Of a stretch of 64,000 bases of DNA, positions 21,129 to 32,919 are shown one piece after another (the stretch's first letter is position 1; each line of letters begins with the position of its first letter). This stretch comes from Chlamydomonas reinhardtii (lineage: Eukaryota > Chlorophyta > Chlorophyceae > Chlamydomonadales > Chlamydomonadaceae). The DNA is taken from NCBI RefSeq assembly GCF_000002595.2, contig NC_057010.1:432343-496342 (forward strand), given 5' to 3'. The notes under the pieces were generated by a model. That model saw only the letters and a program-made list of their open reading frames with translations, made no database searches and was not told the origin of the DNA. Made by a program: the position numbers and the translations under genes.

Positions 21129-22413
21129 ATGAGTCGCGTGAAGCGGAAGCGCACTGATGACTTCCTGCTTGCTGATGAGCCCACCGACATTGTGATTATC
21201 ACTGCAGTCAGCGAGCAGCCGCTCGAAGCGCACCTGGTCGTGCTGCTGCCATGCTGTAAAGTCGTTTTCGACTTGCCCCGCGCCAGCAGCGGCAAGACCA
21301 CCTGGGACCTCTCCAAGCTGGTGCTCGAGGGCCAGAGCAGCCCGGTGTCCTCGGCCGTGGTGCGGCAGTGGCTGGACCTGGTCTACTCGCGGGTGGACGC
21401 TGGTCGGCAGCCCCCCAAGTTCCCCAGCCTGTCGGAGGCCGCGCGGTCGCTGCTGCTATTCGCGGATGCTGTGGGCACCAGCCGGGTTGTGATGGATGCC
21501 CTCGGCGACGCGCTGGCGGCGCAGCCCGGCCTGGCGCTGCCGGTGGTGGTGAACGGTGGTGGCGGTGGTGGCGAGGGAGGGGCAGCTGGCGGGGGCGGCG
21601 GGCCGCTGCAGCTGGAGCTGGCGCTGCGCGGCAAGCTATACTACTACCTTAAATCTTACAGTCTGCATGCCTTCGACGTTCCGACTTCGGGCAAGTCATA
21701 TGTGAAGAGGATGCCGGGTGGCACACGCTCGGACGTTATCACACGGCGTTTTGCACCTTGTGCTTTAAATTTGCACCTCGTGTTATGATGTACTCCCACC
21801 GTTTTACCTCCCTGCCCATCACCTGCATTGGCGTTGTACTGACCAGGCACGCGGGATGCCCCATTATCCTCATCCAGGCACAGTACACACGGTCGTCTCC
21901 GGCGAGGACCTCGAGCCGTTCAAGGTCGCCCTCCCCGGCGCCGTGGCGGCCGCACTGGAGGGCTGGCTGTACCTGGCAGGGCGGTTGGGGCTGGTGGCGC
22001 TGGTTCGGCTGCTCCGGGACTTCTTCCAGGCGCAACTCATATCTAGTTTTTTATCAATCCTACGTGCGACCGCCGCAAAGGTGTTCAGCCGGCGCGTGCT
22101 GGAGTGCATGCCGCACGAGCTGCTGGTGGAGGGCTTCGTGAGCGACTCGCTGTGGGGCCCCCAGCTGGGCCAGGCCGACGTCGCCACCGGCAGCAAGTTC
22201 AGTCTCGTCATGAACTCCGAGCACGCGGCCGCATGGTTTCGTGTGGCCTCAGGTGGGCAAGTGGATGGCGACGAGATCGAGGCAACAAACGTGTTTAAGA
22301 AGGGTGGAGGTGACAACCGGCTGCGTGTGTCCGTGGGTGGCATGACCCTCGCGGAGCACCAGGCGGCGATGCAGGAAGTGCTGCAGCAGCTAGAGGAGGA
22401 GGAGGCGGCGTAG
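21129..22413 (+). CDS. BTB-like domain protein, copy 3 of 3
   Basis: Exons 21129-21690 and 21878-22413, in frame, 365 residues. The order is the same as in copies 1 and 2. The N-terminal BTB-like half carries PTDIVIITAVSEQPLEAH and KTTWDLSKLVLEGQSSPVSS. A Gly-rich linker follows, then LEPFKVALPGAVAAALEGW and RRVLECMPHELLVEGFVSDS. The donor is GCAAGT, as in copy 2. Near-identity with copy 2 across the exon 1 core, including wobble positions, points to a recent duplication or gene conversion. I found no clear TATA box or TGTAA signal close to this copy. Confidence 0.75.
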
Positions 22414-24356
22414 GTATCTTGTAGCATGGAGACACCGCTAGCGCTGGCATTGGCGGATGCGTTGGGCAGGTGACAGTCGAGTCAAGGGAGCGATTGAGGA
22501 CGATTAAAGAGTTGGTCATACAGGGCTGGTTTCGAGGAGGGCAGGAGGCGTCATTGCGGCGGTCACGGTGAGGGTCGGGCCCGCGCACATGGCCGCACCG
22601 CACGTGATGCCCGGCGGGCCTGGGAAAGGCGTGCATAGGAGCAGAAGGGCAGGTGGTGTTGGGTATCTTGGGTGGTAGCCTGTGGGCGGATGTCATGGAT
22701 TAACGCCACAGGACCTGTAGTACTTCCGGACGCCGTGGGGAATACGGTAATCAACCAAGTCCTTCACATAGAAGGTTACCAAACTCATGGTTGTGCATAC
22801 TGCAGGCGCCCTTAGAATGCGGGGGTGTGAATGCGTTATGGCCCGGCGAATGGCTGGCGCCAGTGGTGGACTTGAGCGATACAGCGTGAGTGGAACGTCC
22901 CGCCAGCTCCCGCAGCTGCTGTGTAGATCTGTATGGAGCAGGAAAGAGGTGCGGCACTGTGCTTCAGACCTGTATGGAGTATGGTACGGTAGTCTTGGGA
23001 ATGGCTGCGTTTGGTGGCAACTGGCAAGCGTGAGGACAGGGTTCGGCGTACTGACGGATATCCAATATCGTGGATGTGGGCACCAGCAGAGGATTATGCG
23101 GCGTTTGTGGGTGGCGTACAGCGGCGTCCCGTTCCTGTTGTGCAACCAGATTGATGGAATACCCGGCCTGTAGGCGGAACGCAGTAGTTCTACGCCACAT
23201 TCGGTACATAACCCTGCGGCACATGCCGTCTGGGTGTGTCTTTTGCCGACTGTCCCCTCGCATCCTACTACACCGCTACACGTCCCGCTGGCGTGGCTTG
23301 CCGACAGCGCGGATGCTGCGGCAGCACAAGTGGAGCTGCCATTCGCGGGGCCCACCTGTATTTGCACGGGACTGCAACTCCAAGTCCCTAAGTGCCCGCA
23401 GCACTGCATGTGGCCCACAACCATGCCACGAGCACCCTCGTGTCCTCGCCGGTCAACCGTGCAGCGCTAGTGCCGTCCGCCATGGCAAGCCATTGCTTCC
23501 ATGGCATACACCTTGCAGCGCGCCGCACGCACCTTGAATGTATCGCTACCCTCGCGAGCGGCACTTCCTCTTCAGCCGCTTCACGTCGCAATGCTTCAAT
23601 CGCACACTTCGCAAAGTTCAGCTGTACCGTAGCATGCACGGGGTAGCTCTGCCTGCCCACACATGACCTGCGCGCCCGACGCAGCCGCTGCCACCAACCC
23701 CGCACGTGCCACGCCGTGCCCCTCCCGCCAGTGTGCCAGCTGACGCGCGCTGCAGCAATAGGTGAACCGCCTGCACCAGGAGCAGGTCTTGCCGCGGCCG
23801 GGCGCAAGCAGAGCCCCGGGGCCGGCCAGACCACTGCAACCCGGGTGCGCACACAGCCACACCAACGACCTCTCACCACTCCTGGTGCCCCCTGCCAAGG
23901 CGCACGATACCGAGACGCAAGGCTTCGCCAGACGTTTGTGCCCATCCAGCTCCCTGTCCCTTCCCATTCACCTTAGCGTGCCAGGTGCACCCCTTCAACC
24001 AGCCCTAGCCCTATAGCCCCAGCCCTGGCGCAGACCGCCGCCGCGAGCCCACAGCCGGCCTCCGCCTCCGCCGCGTCACCCGCTCCCGTGCAGCACCCGC
24101 GTCGCCCCGCCCCTGCGTCCACGGCCAGCACAGCACAGCACAGCACGGCGGCGGCGGCGGCGGCGTCATGGGCGGGCGTTCAGAATGAGGAGCGCAACAG
24201 CACAGACAAAACACACACACGCATATACACACACACACACGCATACACACACACACACACACACACACGCAGCAGTGCATCAAGCGCAAGAGCCAGCCAG
24301 ACTATGTCGGTTCTTCACGGACCCAGCCCTCAAGCACCTTCACTTTAGCACACAAC
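22414..24356. other. gene-poor stretch with relics
   Basis: Nearly 2 kb with no intact gene I can support. The longest open frame (minus, 22693-23424) has no recognisable domain and a composition like non-coding sequence. A MYND-finger relic lies at 23596-23967. 24203-24272 holds a CA-rich tract. Part of 24100-24356 should be the 3' UTR of the F-box/LRR gene, but no TGTAA was found there. Confidence 0.45.
23388..23967 (-). pseudogene. MYND-type zinc-finger relic
   Basis: The minus-strand frame from 23967 contains CAHPGCSGLAGPGALL, then CSWCRRFTYCCSARQLAHWR and EGH. This is the order of a MYND finger (CxxxxC, CxxC, YC, HW..GH), a family that is very numerous in Chlamydomonas. The last-but-one cysteine of the usual YCSxxCQ is replaced (CCSARQ). 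Another frame on the same strand, 3' of the finger, has a helical CAIEALRREAAEEEVP stretch also typical of these proteins. The pieces do not share one frame and no splice sites join them convincingly, so I call it a relic; a functional gene with unseen exons is possible. Confidence 0.4.
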
Positions 24357-27300
24357 TCACTTCCTGAACACGATGTCCAGGTCGGGCCGGGAGGGCGCCG
24401 TGGCCGCTAGCATCTTGCGCAGGGCCGCCAGCGAGATGGCAGGGCAGTCCTGCAGGCGGCGGCAGAGGCGGCGGCAGGCGGCGGCAGGTGTACAAGTGCA
24501 ACACACATACAACAACGCGCCGCACACGCACCTCCGTCACGCATCTCGCAAACACCCAGCATTACCGCCGCCGCACATTTCCACAACCAAACAGATGCGT
24601 CGCCGCTGCCCATGCCGCGACCGCGCAGCCGCGAGACCCGCCGCCGCCCCCACTGCCATTGCCACTGCCGCGACCGCGCACCGCCCGTACAGCCGCATCA
24701 CACCACCGCATCACACCACCGCCCCACGTCTCCTCGCGGCCCTCCCTGTTTCGCTCTCTCTCTCTCTCTCTCGCGCGCGCACGCACCTGCAGCTCGATGT
24801 ACTCGAGCGCGGGGCAGAAGGCCAGCAGCGCCGCCAGCGTGGGCGTGTCTATGCCGGGGCACTCCATGAAGGAGGCGCGCTGCAGGCCGGGCAGCTGCCG
24901 CAGAGACAGGATGAAGCCGATGTCTGCGTGGCGCGTGTGTACAGTATGTATGTGAGCGGAGAAGGGGGAGGCAGTGGTGGTTAGCGTGCGGCATCGCAAG
25001 GGGCGGGGAGGGGAGTACAACACTGCTGATCCCGCGTTGCAGCACCCCCTCTTTCCTTGCACCGCACGCCACACCATCCAAGCACCCACCACACCAGCAC
25101 CCTCCCCTGCCCCCGTCACCCTTGCCTGTGACGCCCGGCACCTTGACCAGGTCGACGCGCGTGAGGGCGCTGTGCCCGCGCGCGAACTGCAGCCAGCCCA
25201 TGTCCGTGACCGCCGCCGCGCCCTCCAGCCGGAACGTCTCCAGCCGCCGCAGCCGCGACAGCGCCGTAAGCCCGCAGTCGGTGATGGCGTCGGTGGGGCT
25301 GGTCCACAGGAACAGGTTCACCAGGCCGGTCTGGGGGTGGGCGGGGGCAGGCAGGGTGCGGGTGGTGCGGATGAGGGATGTGGTGTCAGGGTGTATGGTA
25401 CTGTTTTGAAAGGTGTGCTGATGGATACCAAGTCAAGAACCACTTCACGGATTCTATTTTGTAACCATACGTCTGCAGGGCGGGGGTTACGGATGTAGAG
25501 GGGAACTTGAAGCAGGGCCTCCAGTCCCCAACCTCCCTCAGCCATGCACAGCCCCTCCCTCCCCTCTCCCCTCCCCACCCCTCCGCCGCCCTCTTCCTCC
25601 CTGCTCCCGCGCACGCACCAGCTCGGCGATGGCCCTCAGCCCCGCGTCGCTGGAGTCGCAGGACAGCGCCCCCAGCGAGGGGAAGGTGGTGCGCAGCGAG
25701 GCCTCGTACAGGATGTTGTGCGACACGAGCTTGGTCACACAGGACAGCGGCCGGGCCGGGTTCTGTGCGCGGCCAGCAAGGGGGGTTGCAAGGATGTTTG
25801 GAAAAGCGGTACAGGATGCACTGAAGACTGCAGACGAAGTCGTTACCACATGAGGGCGGGGGGGCGCGGGGTTGGCGGGTCTCAGCCCCGCGGGGGGAGG
25901 GAGGGGGCAGCAAAGTACCGAGGGCCGCTGGGCTTGCAGGTTGGCAGAGCATGGAAAGGCAAGTCAGGGCGGGGGTTTGGAGCATGCCGGGAGCGTGTCG
26001 GCAACCCTGGGAATCGTCGCGGCCAGCGCGGGCGGTGCTTGTCCACCGCATACAGCCGCAGCCCCACGGTCTGGTTCAAGGCCGTGCTCCTTCCCTCGCG
26101 CGCTCCATCACATCAGCCGCTACCTACCTCTCCCCCTCACATACACACACACATATGTACACACACGAACACACGCACGCACACACGGGCTTTTGTCTCG
26201 TAATCTTAACACACGCACACCACACTCGGACCCACCAGCAGGTTGCTGCCGCCGTGCCGGCTGCCCTCCCCCGATCCTCCGCCGCCTCGCCCGCCGCCTC
26301 CCCCGGCCCCGGTGCCCGGCGGCGGCTCCAGGGCCAGGTCGCCCACGCCCAGGTGCTGCAGCGCGGGCAGCGCGGTGAAGCGCTGCAGCTCGGGGAAACT
26401 GATGTCTGCGCGAGAGGGGGGGATGGGGTGGACAGGGGTGGGTGCAGGCACACGGATGGTGAGGAAGGGGGAATGATGAGAGTGCGAAACCGGTGCGCCC
26501 GGTAGTACCGTACCCACGGCGGCACACTTCACGCTTGTGCGCAGTTTGCACACACGGTGCCGAGGCTGCGTTCGCCTTGTCGTGGCCAAGCCGGCATGCG
26601 CCGCCCAACTCGTCCTCCACCGCCAGCCCGGCCACTCACCCACTCTCTGGATGTCGATGTGCGTGAGCGAGGTCATGCCCGTCACCCAGTCCAACAGCGC
26701 GGCCTTGCCCGCGAATATGTTGCTCAGCACCTGTCCGTGTGTGTTGTGTGTGTGTGATATTGTGTGTGTGTGTTGTGTGTGTGTGTGTGTGTGTGTGTGT
26801 ATTGTGTGTGTACTGTGTACAAGTGTGTTCGAAACACAAGAGATAAGGGACACGCAGACTGTGTGTGTGTGTGTGTGTGTGCGTGTGTGCAGGCACGCGG
26901 TGACGGGCTTCGAAGCCGGGCGCGGCGCAACCGCACCCACAGGGTGACGGGCACGGGCGCCTGCAACATCGCCCGGCTTTGCCAAGCGTGAGCCAAGCGG
27001 CAACGCCTGTCCCCAGCTAGAGGCTGCTTGCTCCCTCATGTGACGCCCGCTGTGCACCGCCCTCCGTACCTGCTGCGTCAGCTGCAGCTGGTGCGCAAAC
27101 GCCGCCGGGTCCGCCGCGCCGCCGCCGCCGCCGCCAGGGCCGTGTAGCGCCACCGCCGCCGCCAGGCCGGCACCGGCGCCTCCTCCTCCCCCTGCTGCCC
27201 CCGCTCCCCCACCCCCACCGCCACCGCCACCGCCGCCGCCAGCCGCCTGGTTGTCGTCGTTATTGTCGCCGTGGAGGTTGAGGTTGGCGACGGCCGCCGC

Positions 27301-27607
27301 AGCCAGGTCCGCTGCCGCCATTATGGGGTTCACGCCCGCTGCCGCCAGGCCCGCTATACCCGCTAGGCCCGCCTCCGCGGCTGCTCCCGCCGCCCCATTG
27401 GGCGCGTTCTGCGAGCAAGCGCGGTGCACGACATCAGCGCACTTGCACGTGCTCAGTACATGGCGTGTCAGCCCGGCATTCGCATTGGCGCTGTTGCAAC
27501 AGGGCGCGATTACCTGTGTGTAGGATTGACCCAACTACCGCGGGTGCGCGCCACCTACTCGCCCCGACCCACATGGGTTTTGAGCCCCCGCCCCCGCCTC
27601 ACACTCG

Positions 27608-27686
<79 letters not shown>

Positions 27687-30366
27687 GCGCGCAAAGAGAC
27701 ACACACACATAAACGCGCGCACATACACACGCACACACCGCACACTTACACTTACACACACACACACACCTGCATGGGATGGTGCACGAAGTGGTGTCCA
27801 CCGCCGCCCCCGCCGCCGCCGCCCCCGTGATGCCCCCAGCCTCCCCCTCCACCGGCCCCCGCTCCTCCTCCGGCGCCTCCGCCTCCTCCTCCGCCTCCTC
27901 CACCGCCTCCTCCCGCGTCCGTGACTTCGATGATGAAATCGCTCCACACCATGACTGACCGCAGGCTGGTCAGGCTGGTCAGCAACGTCATCTGCGACAG
28001 CATCACACAAGGGCAGCAGTGGCGGCGCCCTTCAGCCTCCAGCCTTGCAAACACAAGCCGCCTCTCTGCCCCCCAGGCGGTGCACGGTGCACTGACTCCG
28101 GCTGAACCGCCTTGCCATCGACTCGATCTGTAACCCCTTCACCCGCTCCCACAATACCCGCCTCCCTGACCCTCCCTCCCTCCCCTTGAGCCCCTGACCC
28201 TCCCTGCCCTCTCCCTGACACTCCCCCTGACCCTCCCCGGCCCGGTCACGCGCCTGCCTCAGCGCCTGGCCGTAGTCCTCCAGCTCCAGGGCGGTCAGCC
28301 GCCGCAGGTCGGACAGGTAGGCCAGCGCCACCTGCAGGGGGGGGAGGGGGAGAGGGAGAGGGGAGGGGAGGTAGCGGTTTGGAGGTAGCAATGGGGGTAG
28401 CATAAGTGGGGATTGTGGGAGTGGGAGTGGGTGTCGGGGACGTCACAAAGGGCCCATGGGCTGAAGACGCGGCAGCTGCACGGTGCGGGCTCCTGCTGCC
28501 CACTGCCTGAGGGCGCTACAATCGGGACAAGCCTGCACCCCTTTCCCCCGCGGCCTCCGCGCCTGCATGCCCCACGCCCACGTCCCCACAGCAGCACCAT
28601 GTCCCCCATACTCACACACAATCACCATCACCGCCCGCTGCCGTCTCGCCCTCTCCGGCGGCAGGGCCCTGGCGCCCGGCCCGCCCCGCCCTGCTGCCCA
28701 CCCGCCCCGCCCCGCCCTGCCACCCCAGCCCCAGCTCCCTGCCCACCCCCCGCTGGTAACAACGCGCCTGCTATACTGCTGTCCCTGGCTACGCCTTCAC
28801 CAAATAACCCTAGTTGTAGCCCCCCGCCCACCTCGTTGCAGTGCCTGCAGCACTGCACCCGCAGGCGGCTGAGGTCGGGCAGCCGCGCCAGCACCAGCAG
28901 CATGGAGTCGCTCATGCACAGCTGCGGGGGGTGGGGGGGGCGGAGCAAGGCACGGGGACAAGGGGCAGGCATGACGCACGGGCTTTTCCACAGCTCCGCA
29001 CCACAGGCCCAGATTCCCAGCCTGCGTGCCCCCGCATCGTGCACCCGGCCTGGCGGCCTGGCGTCCGGCGCGACCCACTGCCCCACACGCCACCCAGCCG
29101 CCACCCAGCCGCCCACCCATCCGCCCACCCGGCCGCCCACCCACCTGGCACACTTGCGGGATCTGCAGCTTGCTTATGCGCGGGCAGGCCAGCGCCAGCG
29201 CCGCCAGCCCCGCCACACTGAGCTGCGTGCAGTGCTCCAGGTTGAGGCTGGTCAGGCCGGTCAGGCGGGACAGGTCCTGGAGGGGGGGGGCGCACGGGGG
29301 CGGTGGTGACCGTGGCGGTGATGGTGGTGATCGTGGTGGCGGTGGTGGTGGTGGTGGTGGTGATTGTGGGGAATGGGGGACAGGGAGGTTGCGGCGGCTA
29401 GGAGTGGAGGCGGTGGTGGTGGTAGTGGTGGGGACGTGAGGTGGTGGTGATGGTGACTATATGTGTGGCGCAAGGCGCACGCAAGTGCAGCGATTGGTGT
29501 GGGCGCGGTCCGTAAGTACACACGGCGGCGAGGCCATTACACGGGCAGCTGCGGTGGTGTACTGTAGTTGGACGAACACGGTAACGTGCGCGCGCGCGTT
29601 GGTGCCGCTGAGGTGCTGATGCATCGCCTGATCTGGTCTAAGTGTGTCCCCACGGCGCATACCCGGCGGCAAGTCGACACGGGGCTCACATCCCATACCC
29701 ACGAACCCCTCCCTGAACCCCATTCCGATGCACGCACCTTGAGCGCCAGCTGCGCAAAGGTCTGGTCCGTGAAGCAGTCTACCTCGCTGGGCTTCATGAT
29801 CTGTGAGTGTGAGGTGGTGTGACAGATTTTCAAGTAAGGGGTCGGTGTTCGGTGTCGCTGCGGGGAGGCGCTCAGGAGGCGCGCGGTTTGGGCACTGGGT
29901 TACACCAGGGCTTCTCACCATGGGTCCTCATCCTGATCCAAGCACGCGTACCCGCCCATCCGAACGCACCTCAATGTGCTCCAGCTTCGGAAAGCGATCG
30001 CTGAGCTCCCAGCGCAGCGCATCCTCGCTGTGCGTGGGGTCGAGCTGCAGCAGTGCATGAGGCAGTGCGTGGGGTCAAGTTGCAGTTGTGCGTGGCAGCG
30101 GGCCGCTGTGCAGCACGTAAGCCCAGCCGCGCTGACGCCATGAACGGGCTTGTGCCTGCCATGGCTACAAGGCACTGCTAGCAACAGCACCACCGCACCT
30201 TGATTTTCGTGACGGACGCATTGACGAGTTGCCGGAGACGCCTGCAGCTGTTCCGCAGCGGCACACGCTGATGAACCTTGAGCCTTTCTATGATGTTGAT
30301 GACAATACTGTCCGGCAGCTTGCCCAGCGTGCCCGTGTCCCCGAGTGCCGCATTATGGTTTTGCAT
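24357..30366 (-). CDS. F-box/leucine-rich repeat protein
   Basis: Fourteen exons: 30366-30199, 30044-29970, 29800-29738, 29276-29145, 28921-28832, 28331-28254, 27991-27770, 27408-27070, 26730-26640, 26405-26236, 25762-25619, 25330-25126, 24923-24787 and 24449-24357. All are in phase and give 668 residues. Residues 14-56 form an F-box-like motif (KLPDSIVINIIERLKVHQRV). Divergent leucine-rich repeats follow, such as LTGLTSLNLEHCTQLSVAGL, LPDLSRLRVQCC, MTSLTHIDIQRVG and SRLRRLETFRLEG, several of the cysteine-containing FBXL type. Exons 7-8 insert His/Gly- and Gly/Ala-rich stretches. The expected role is substrate choice in an SCF ubiquitin ligase. Exon 12 ends ACAG before GCAAGG, a GC-AG intron. 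Exon 6 seems to use CAG/GCGCGT, which is less certain. It shares a 338-base divergent promoter with the AFG1-type ATPase gene. Confidence 0.85.
25781..25820 (+). repeat. intronic module C, copy 2
   Basis: GGGGTTGCAAGGATGTTTGG followed by AAAAGCGGTACAGGATGCA, 18 bases from the 3' splice site of F-box/LRR intron 10. Same orientation relative to the splice site as the copies at 8.2 and 39.5 kb. Confidence 0.75.
27523..27597 (-). repeat. intronic module D, copy 1
   Basis: The reverse complement reads CAAAACCCATGTGGGTCGGG, then CGAGTAGGTGGCGCGC and CCGCGGTAGTTGGGTCAATC. It lies in F-box/LRR intron 7 after the donor and a long TG tract. It matches 33036-33103 over about 70 bases with few differences. 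Confidence 0.85.
27604..27684. repeat. (CA)n microsatellite
   Basis: Long CA tract in F-box/LRR intron 7, between module D and the 5' splice site at 27770. The donor itself reads CAG/GTGTGTGTG. Confidence 0.95.
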
Positions 30367-30704
30367 TTGTGCTAGCGCGAATCCACGCCGGCGCTCAACT
30401 AATGGATTCTTTGACTCAAAGTAGCATTATAACTTAAGTACTCAGCCGTTTTTAAGCGAAGAGGCTTGGTAGGACTCGGAAGCGACAGCTCTGGGTCTGT
30501 AACAGCAACCAAGAATGCATTAATCGTTTCTATCAGTATAATAAGGTAGAGCTCAAGTGTAGAAACAGAAGTGCCAGAAGCCGACTCATACTGCAGTCAT
30601 GCACTCATGCTGCGCAAAAAGGCAAAGTTTGCGAGCGCTACTCCACATAGGTCAATTGCGCTACAGTAATCTTACATGCAACCAACTCTTATCACCAGGC
30701 GAAG
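30367..30704. promoter_or_regulatory. divergent promoter region, F-box/LRR gene / AFG1-type ATPase
   Basis: 338 AT-richer bases between facing-away start codons. TATAATAA at 30537-30544 is a candidate for the plus-strand ATPase gene. TTATAA at 30427-30432, read on the minus strand, lies about 60 bases before the F-box/LRR start. Confidence 0.5.
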
Positions 30705-32869
30705 ATGTCTCGTCTCTTGCGAGCGCGGGGCTTGCTTCATCACTCGCTCAACGGCCATGCCTTCCGCAACTTCAGTGCTGCGGCACAGCGAGCACACCAG
30801 GAGCCATTGCAAACAACAGGCGATGCTGTCGGTGTGCTGGACGCCTACCAACGGCAAGTTTCGGAGCAGGGCTTGGCGTGGCGTGGCGTGGCGCAGCGTC
30901 CCCCAACTGCCGCTGCAACCTGGGTGCCCTGCCAGCCTTGCACCCCAGCCTCCGTGCGCGCGGCCGCACGGCTAAGTTCGAATTGGGCTGTTGCAACGTT
31001 GGTCTTCGACGTTCTCGGCTGACGCAACCGCGCCGCTTCACTTCCTCTCAGGCTCCTGGATGCCGGAACGCTCTGGCCGGACGCGAGCCAGCGGGCGGCA
31101 GCGAAGGCGCTACAGCAGCTGCAAGACGCAGTGCTGAAGCGGGAGGCAGGTGGGTCAGGGCAATACATGGCGGGGTGGGGCATCCAGCAATAGCGAGTAG
31201 GGCACGGAGGCCGCGGCGCTAGGGTTTCATACCTTCATTGACTCATCTGCGCGTGCGGCTTTCAGGGCAGCTGGCTCGGGTCTCCGGGCACGGTCTCCGC
31301 CACGAACTTTCTAGCGCTTCCTGGCACTGTTATGTGGCAACAGTAACTGGCGCTAGTGAGCGCACGGGCGTCTGACAGCCGGTCGACGTCATTTCGCACG
31401 TGGACAACTGCTGCCGTAATGGCCGTTGGGGTTATGCGGCCACGTGACACTACCACACCAACCCGAACCAGCTGGAACGGAGACCGGCGCACCCCCGCTT
31501 GGCCTGCTCCAATCCCTCAAGCTACGCATGCCATGCTCATTTACGCCACACGCCATGTCATCTCCATTCCCGCACTTTGCATTGCCCTGCAGCCCTCGTC
31601 GGCGGTGAGCGGGGCTCCAGCCCGTTGCCGCCGCTACCACCTGCAGCACCCACCGGCGCAGCCGCCGACCCTGACAGCCGCTCCCCGCTGGCCCCAGCCG
31701 CGCCACCGCACTCCGCTGCAGTTGCTGCCGCGGCCGCAGCCGCAGCCGGCAGCGCCGCTGGGCCACTGGGAGCCTACCTGTGGGGCCCGGTGGGCTCCGG
31801 TAAGACTGCACTGATGGACCTGTTCTACCGGACCACACGCCGCCGCCTGCAGCAGCTGCAGGCGGAGCTGCAGGCGCACGGGCGACAGGGGCGACAGGGG
31901 GGTGCGAGGGGGCAGCAGGGCGAGGGAGAGCGTGCGGGCCCGGGTCCGGGCACGGTGCGTGACGCCGCGCGCGTGCACTTTCACGAGTTCATGCAGGTGC
32001 GTGGGCTGGCACATGGGGTGAGAGCTCGGAGAGCTTGGGTGCCAGGGACAACGGGCGGGTGCCAGGGACAACGGGCGGGTGCCAGGGACAGCGGGCGGGT
32101 GCCAGGGACAGCGGGCGGGTGTGCGGCTAGGCATGCTTGGAGTTCTTGGGTTCTTAAGGTGCCGCAGGGCACTATCAGGAATCTAGTGTACGGCAGGCCT
32201 TGCACCTTGCACTCGTTCGCCCCCCCGGTCAGACCTGCACGCTATCTCCGCCTCTGCCACCGCCCCCTCCTGCCGCGCTGCCGCCTGCGCCGCGCAGGGT
32301 GTGCACGGCCGGCTGCACGAGCTGCAGCTGGCGCGGCCGCGGGTGGTGGCGCGCAGCCGGCAGGGCCTGCTGGTGTACAGGTGGGGGCGGGGGGGCGGGA
32401 GGGTGGGGGCGGGGGCGGGGGGGCAGGGGCGGGGGCGGGGGCGGGGGCGGGCAGGGTGTTGCTTGGCTCCCGCCCTGTGCTCGTGTAACAGCACGGGACA
32501 GCGGCGAGCAGCCTTCGCCCTCCCTTCACATGCTACTAGTCCCTGCCGATACCTGCCACTCGGGTTGGGTCCTGCCGTGATTCGTCCAGCCGTGACCTGC
32601 CCTCGCCACGCGGCTCACTGCTCCCAACGCCTGCTGCTCTCATGACTCGCCCCTCACCCCTCTCCCCGCCCCTCACCCCGCCCTGCGCCCCGCACCTGCG
32701 CCCCCGCGCACAGGTACGCTGAGCCGGAGGAGGACCCGCTGGTGACGGTGGCTGGCGAGGTGGCGCGCCGCAGCGCCGTGCTGTGCCTGGACGAGCTGCA
32801 CGTGACGGATGTGGCGGACGCCATGATACTGGCGCGGTAGGCACGTGTGCGTGGGGGGAGGGGGAGGGG

Positions 32870-32919
<50 letters not shown>

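Noticed and set aside
22693-23424. 243-residue minus-strand frame
   Set aside because: No domain, composition unlike the neighbouring genes, no promoter or splice support.
31499-32488. 329-residue frame running through ATPase exon 3 and beyond
   Set aside because: Only the part up to 31996 is coding; the rest reads through intron 3, including its 20-base tandem repeat.
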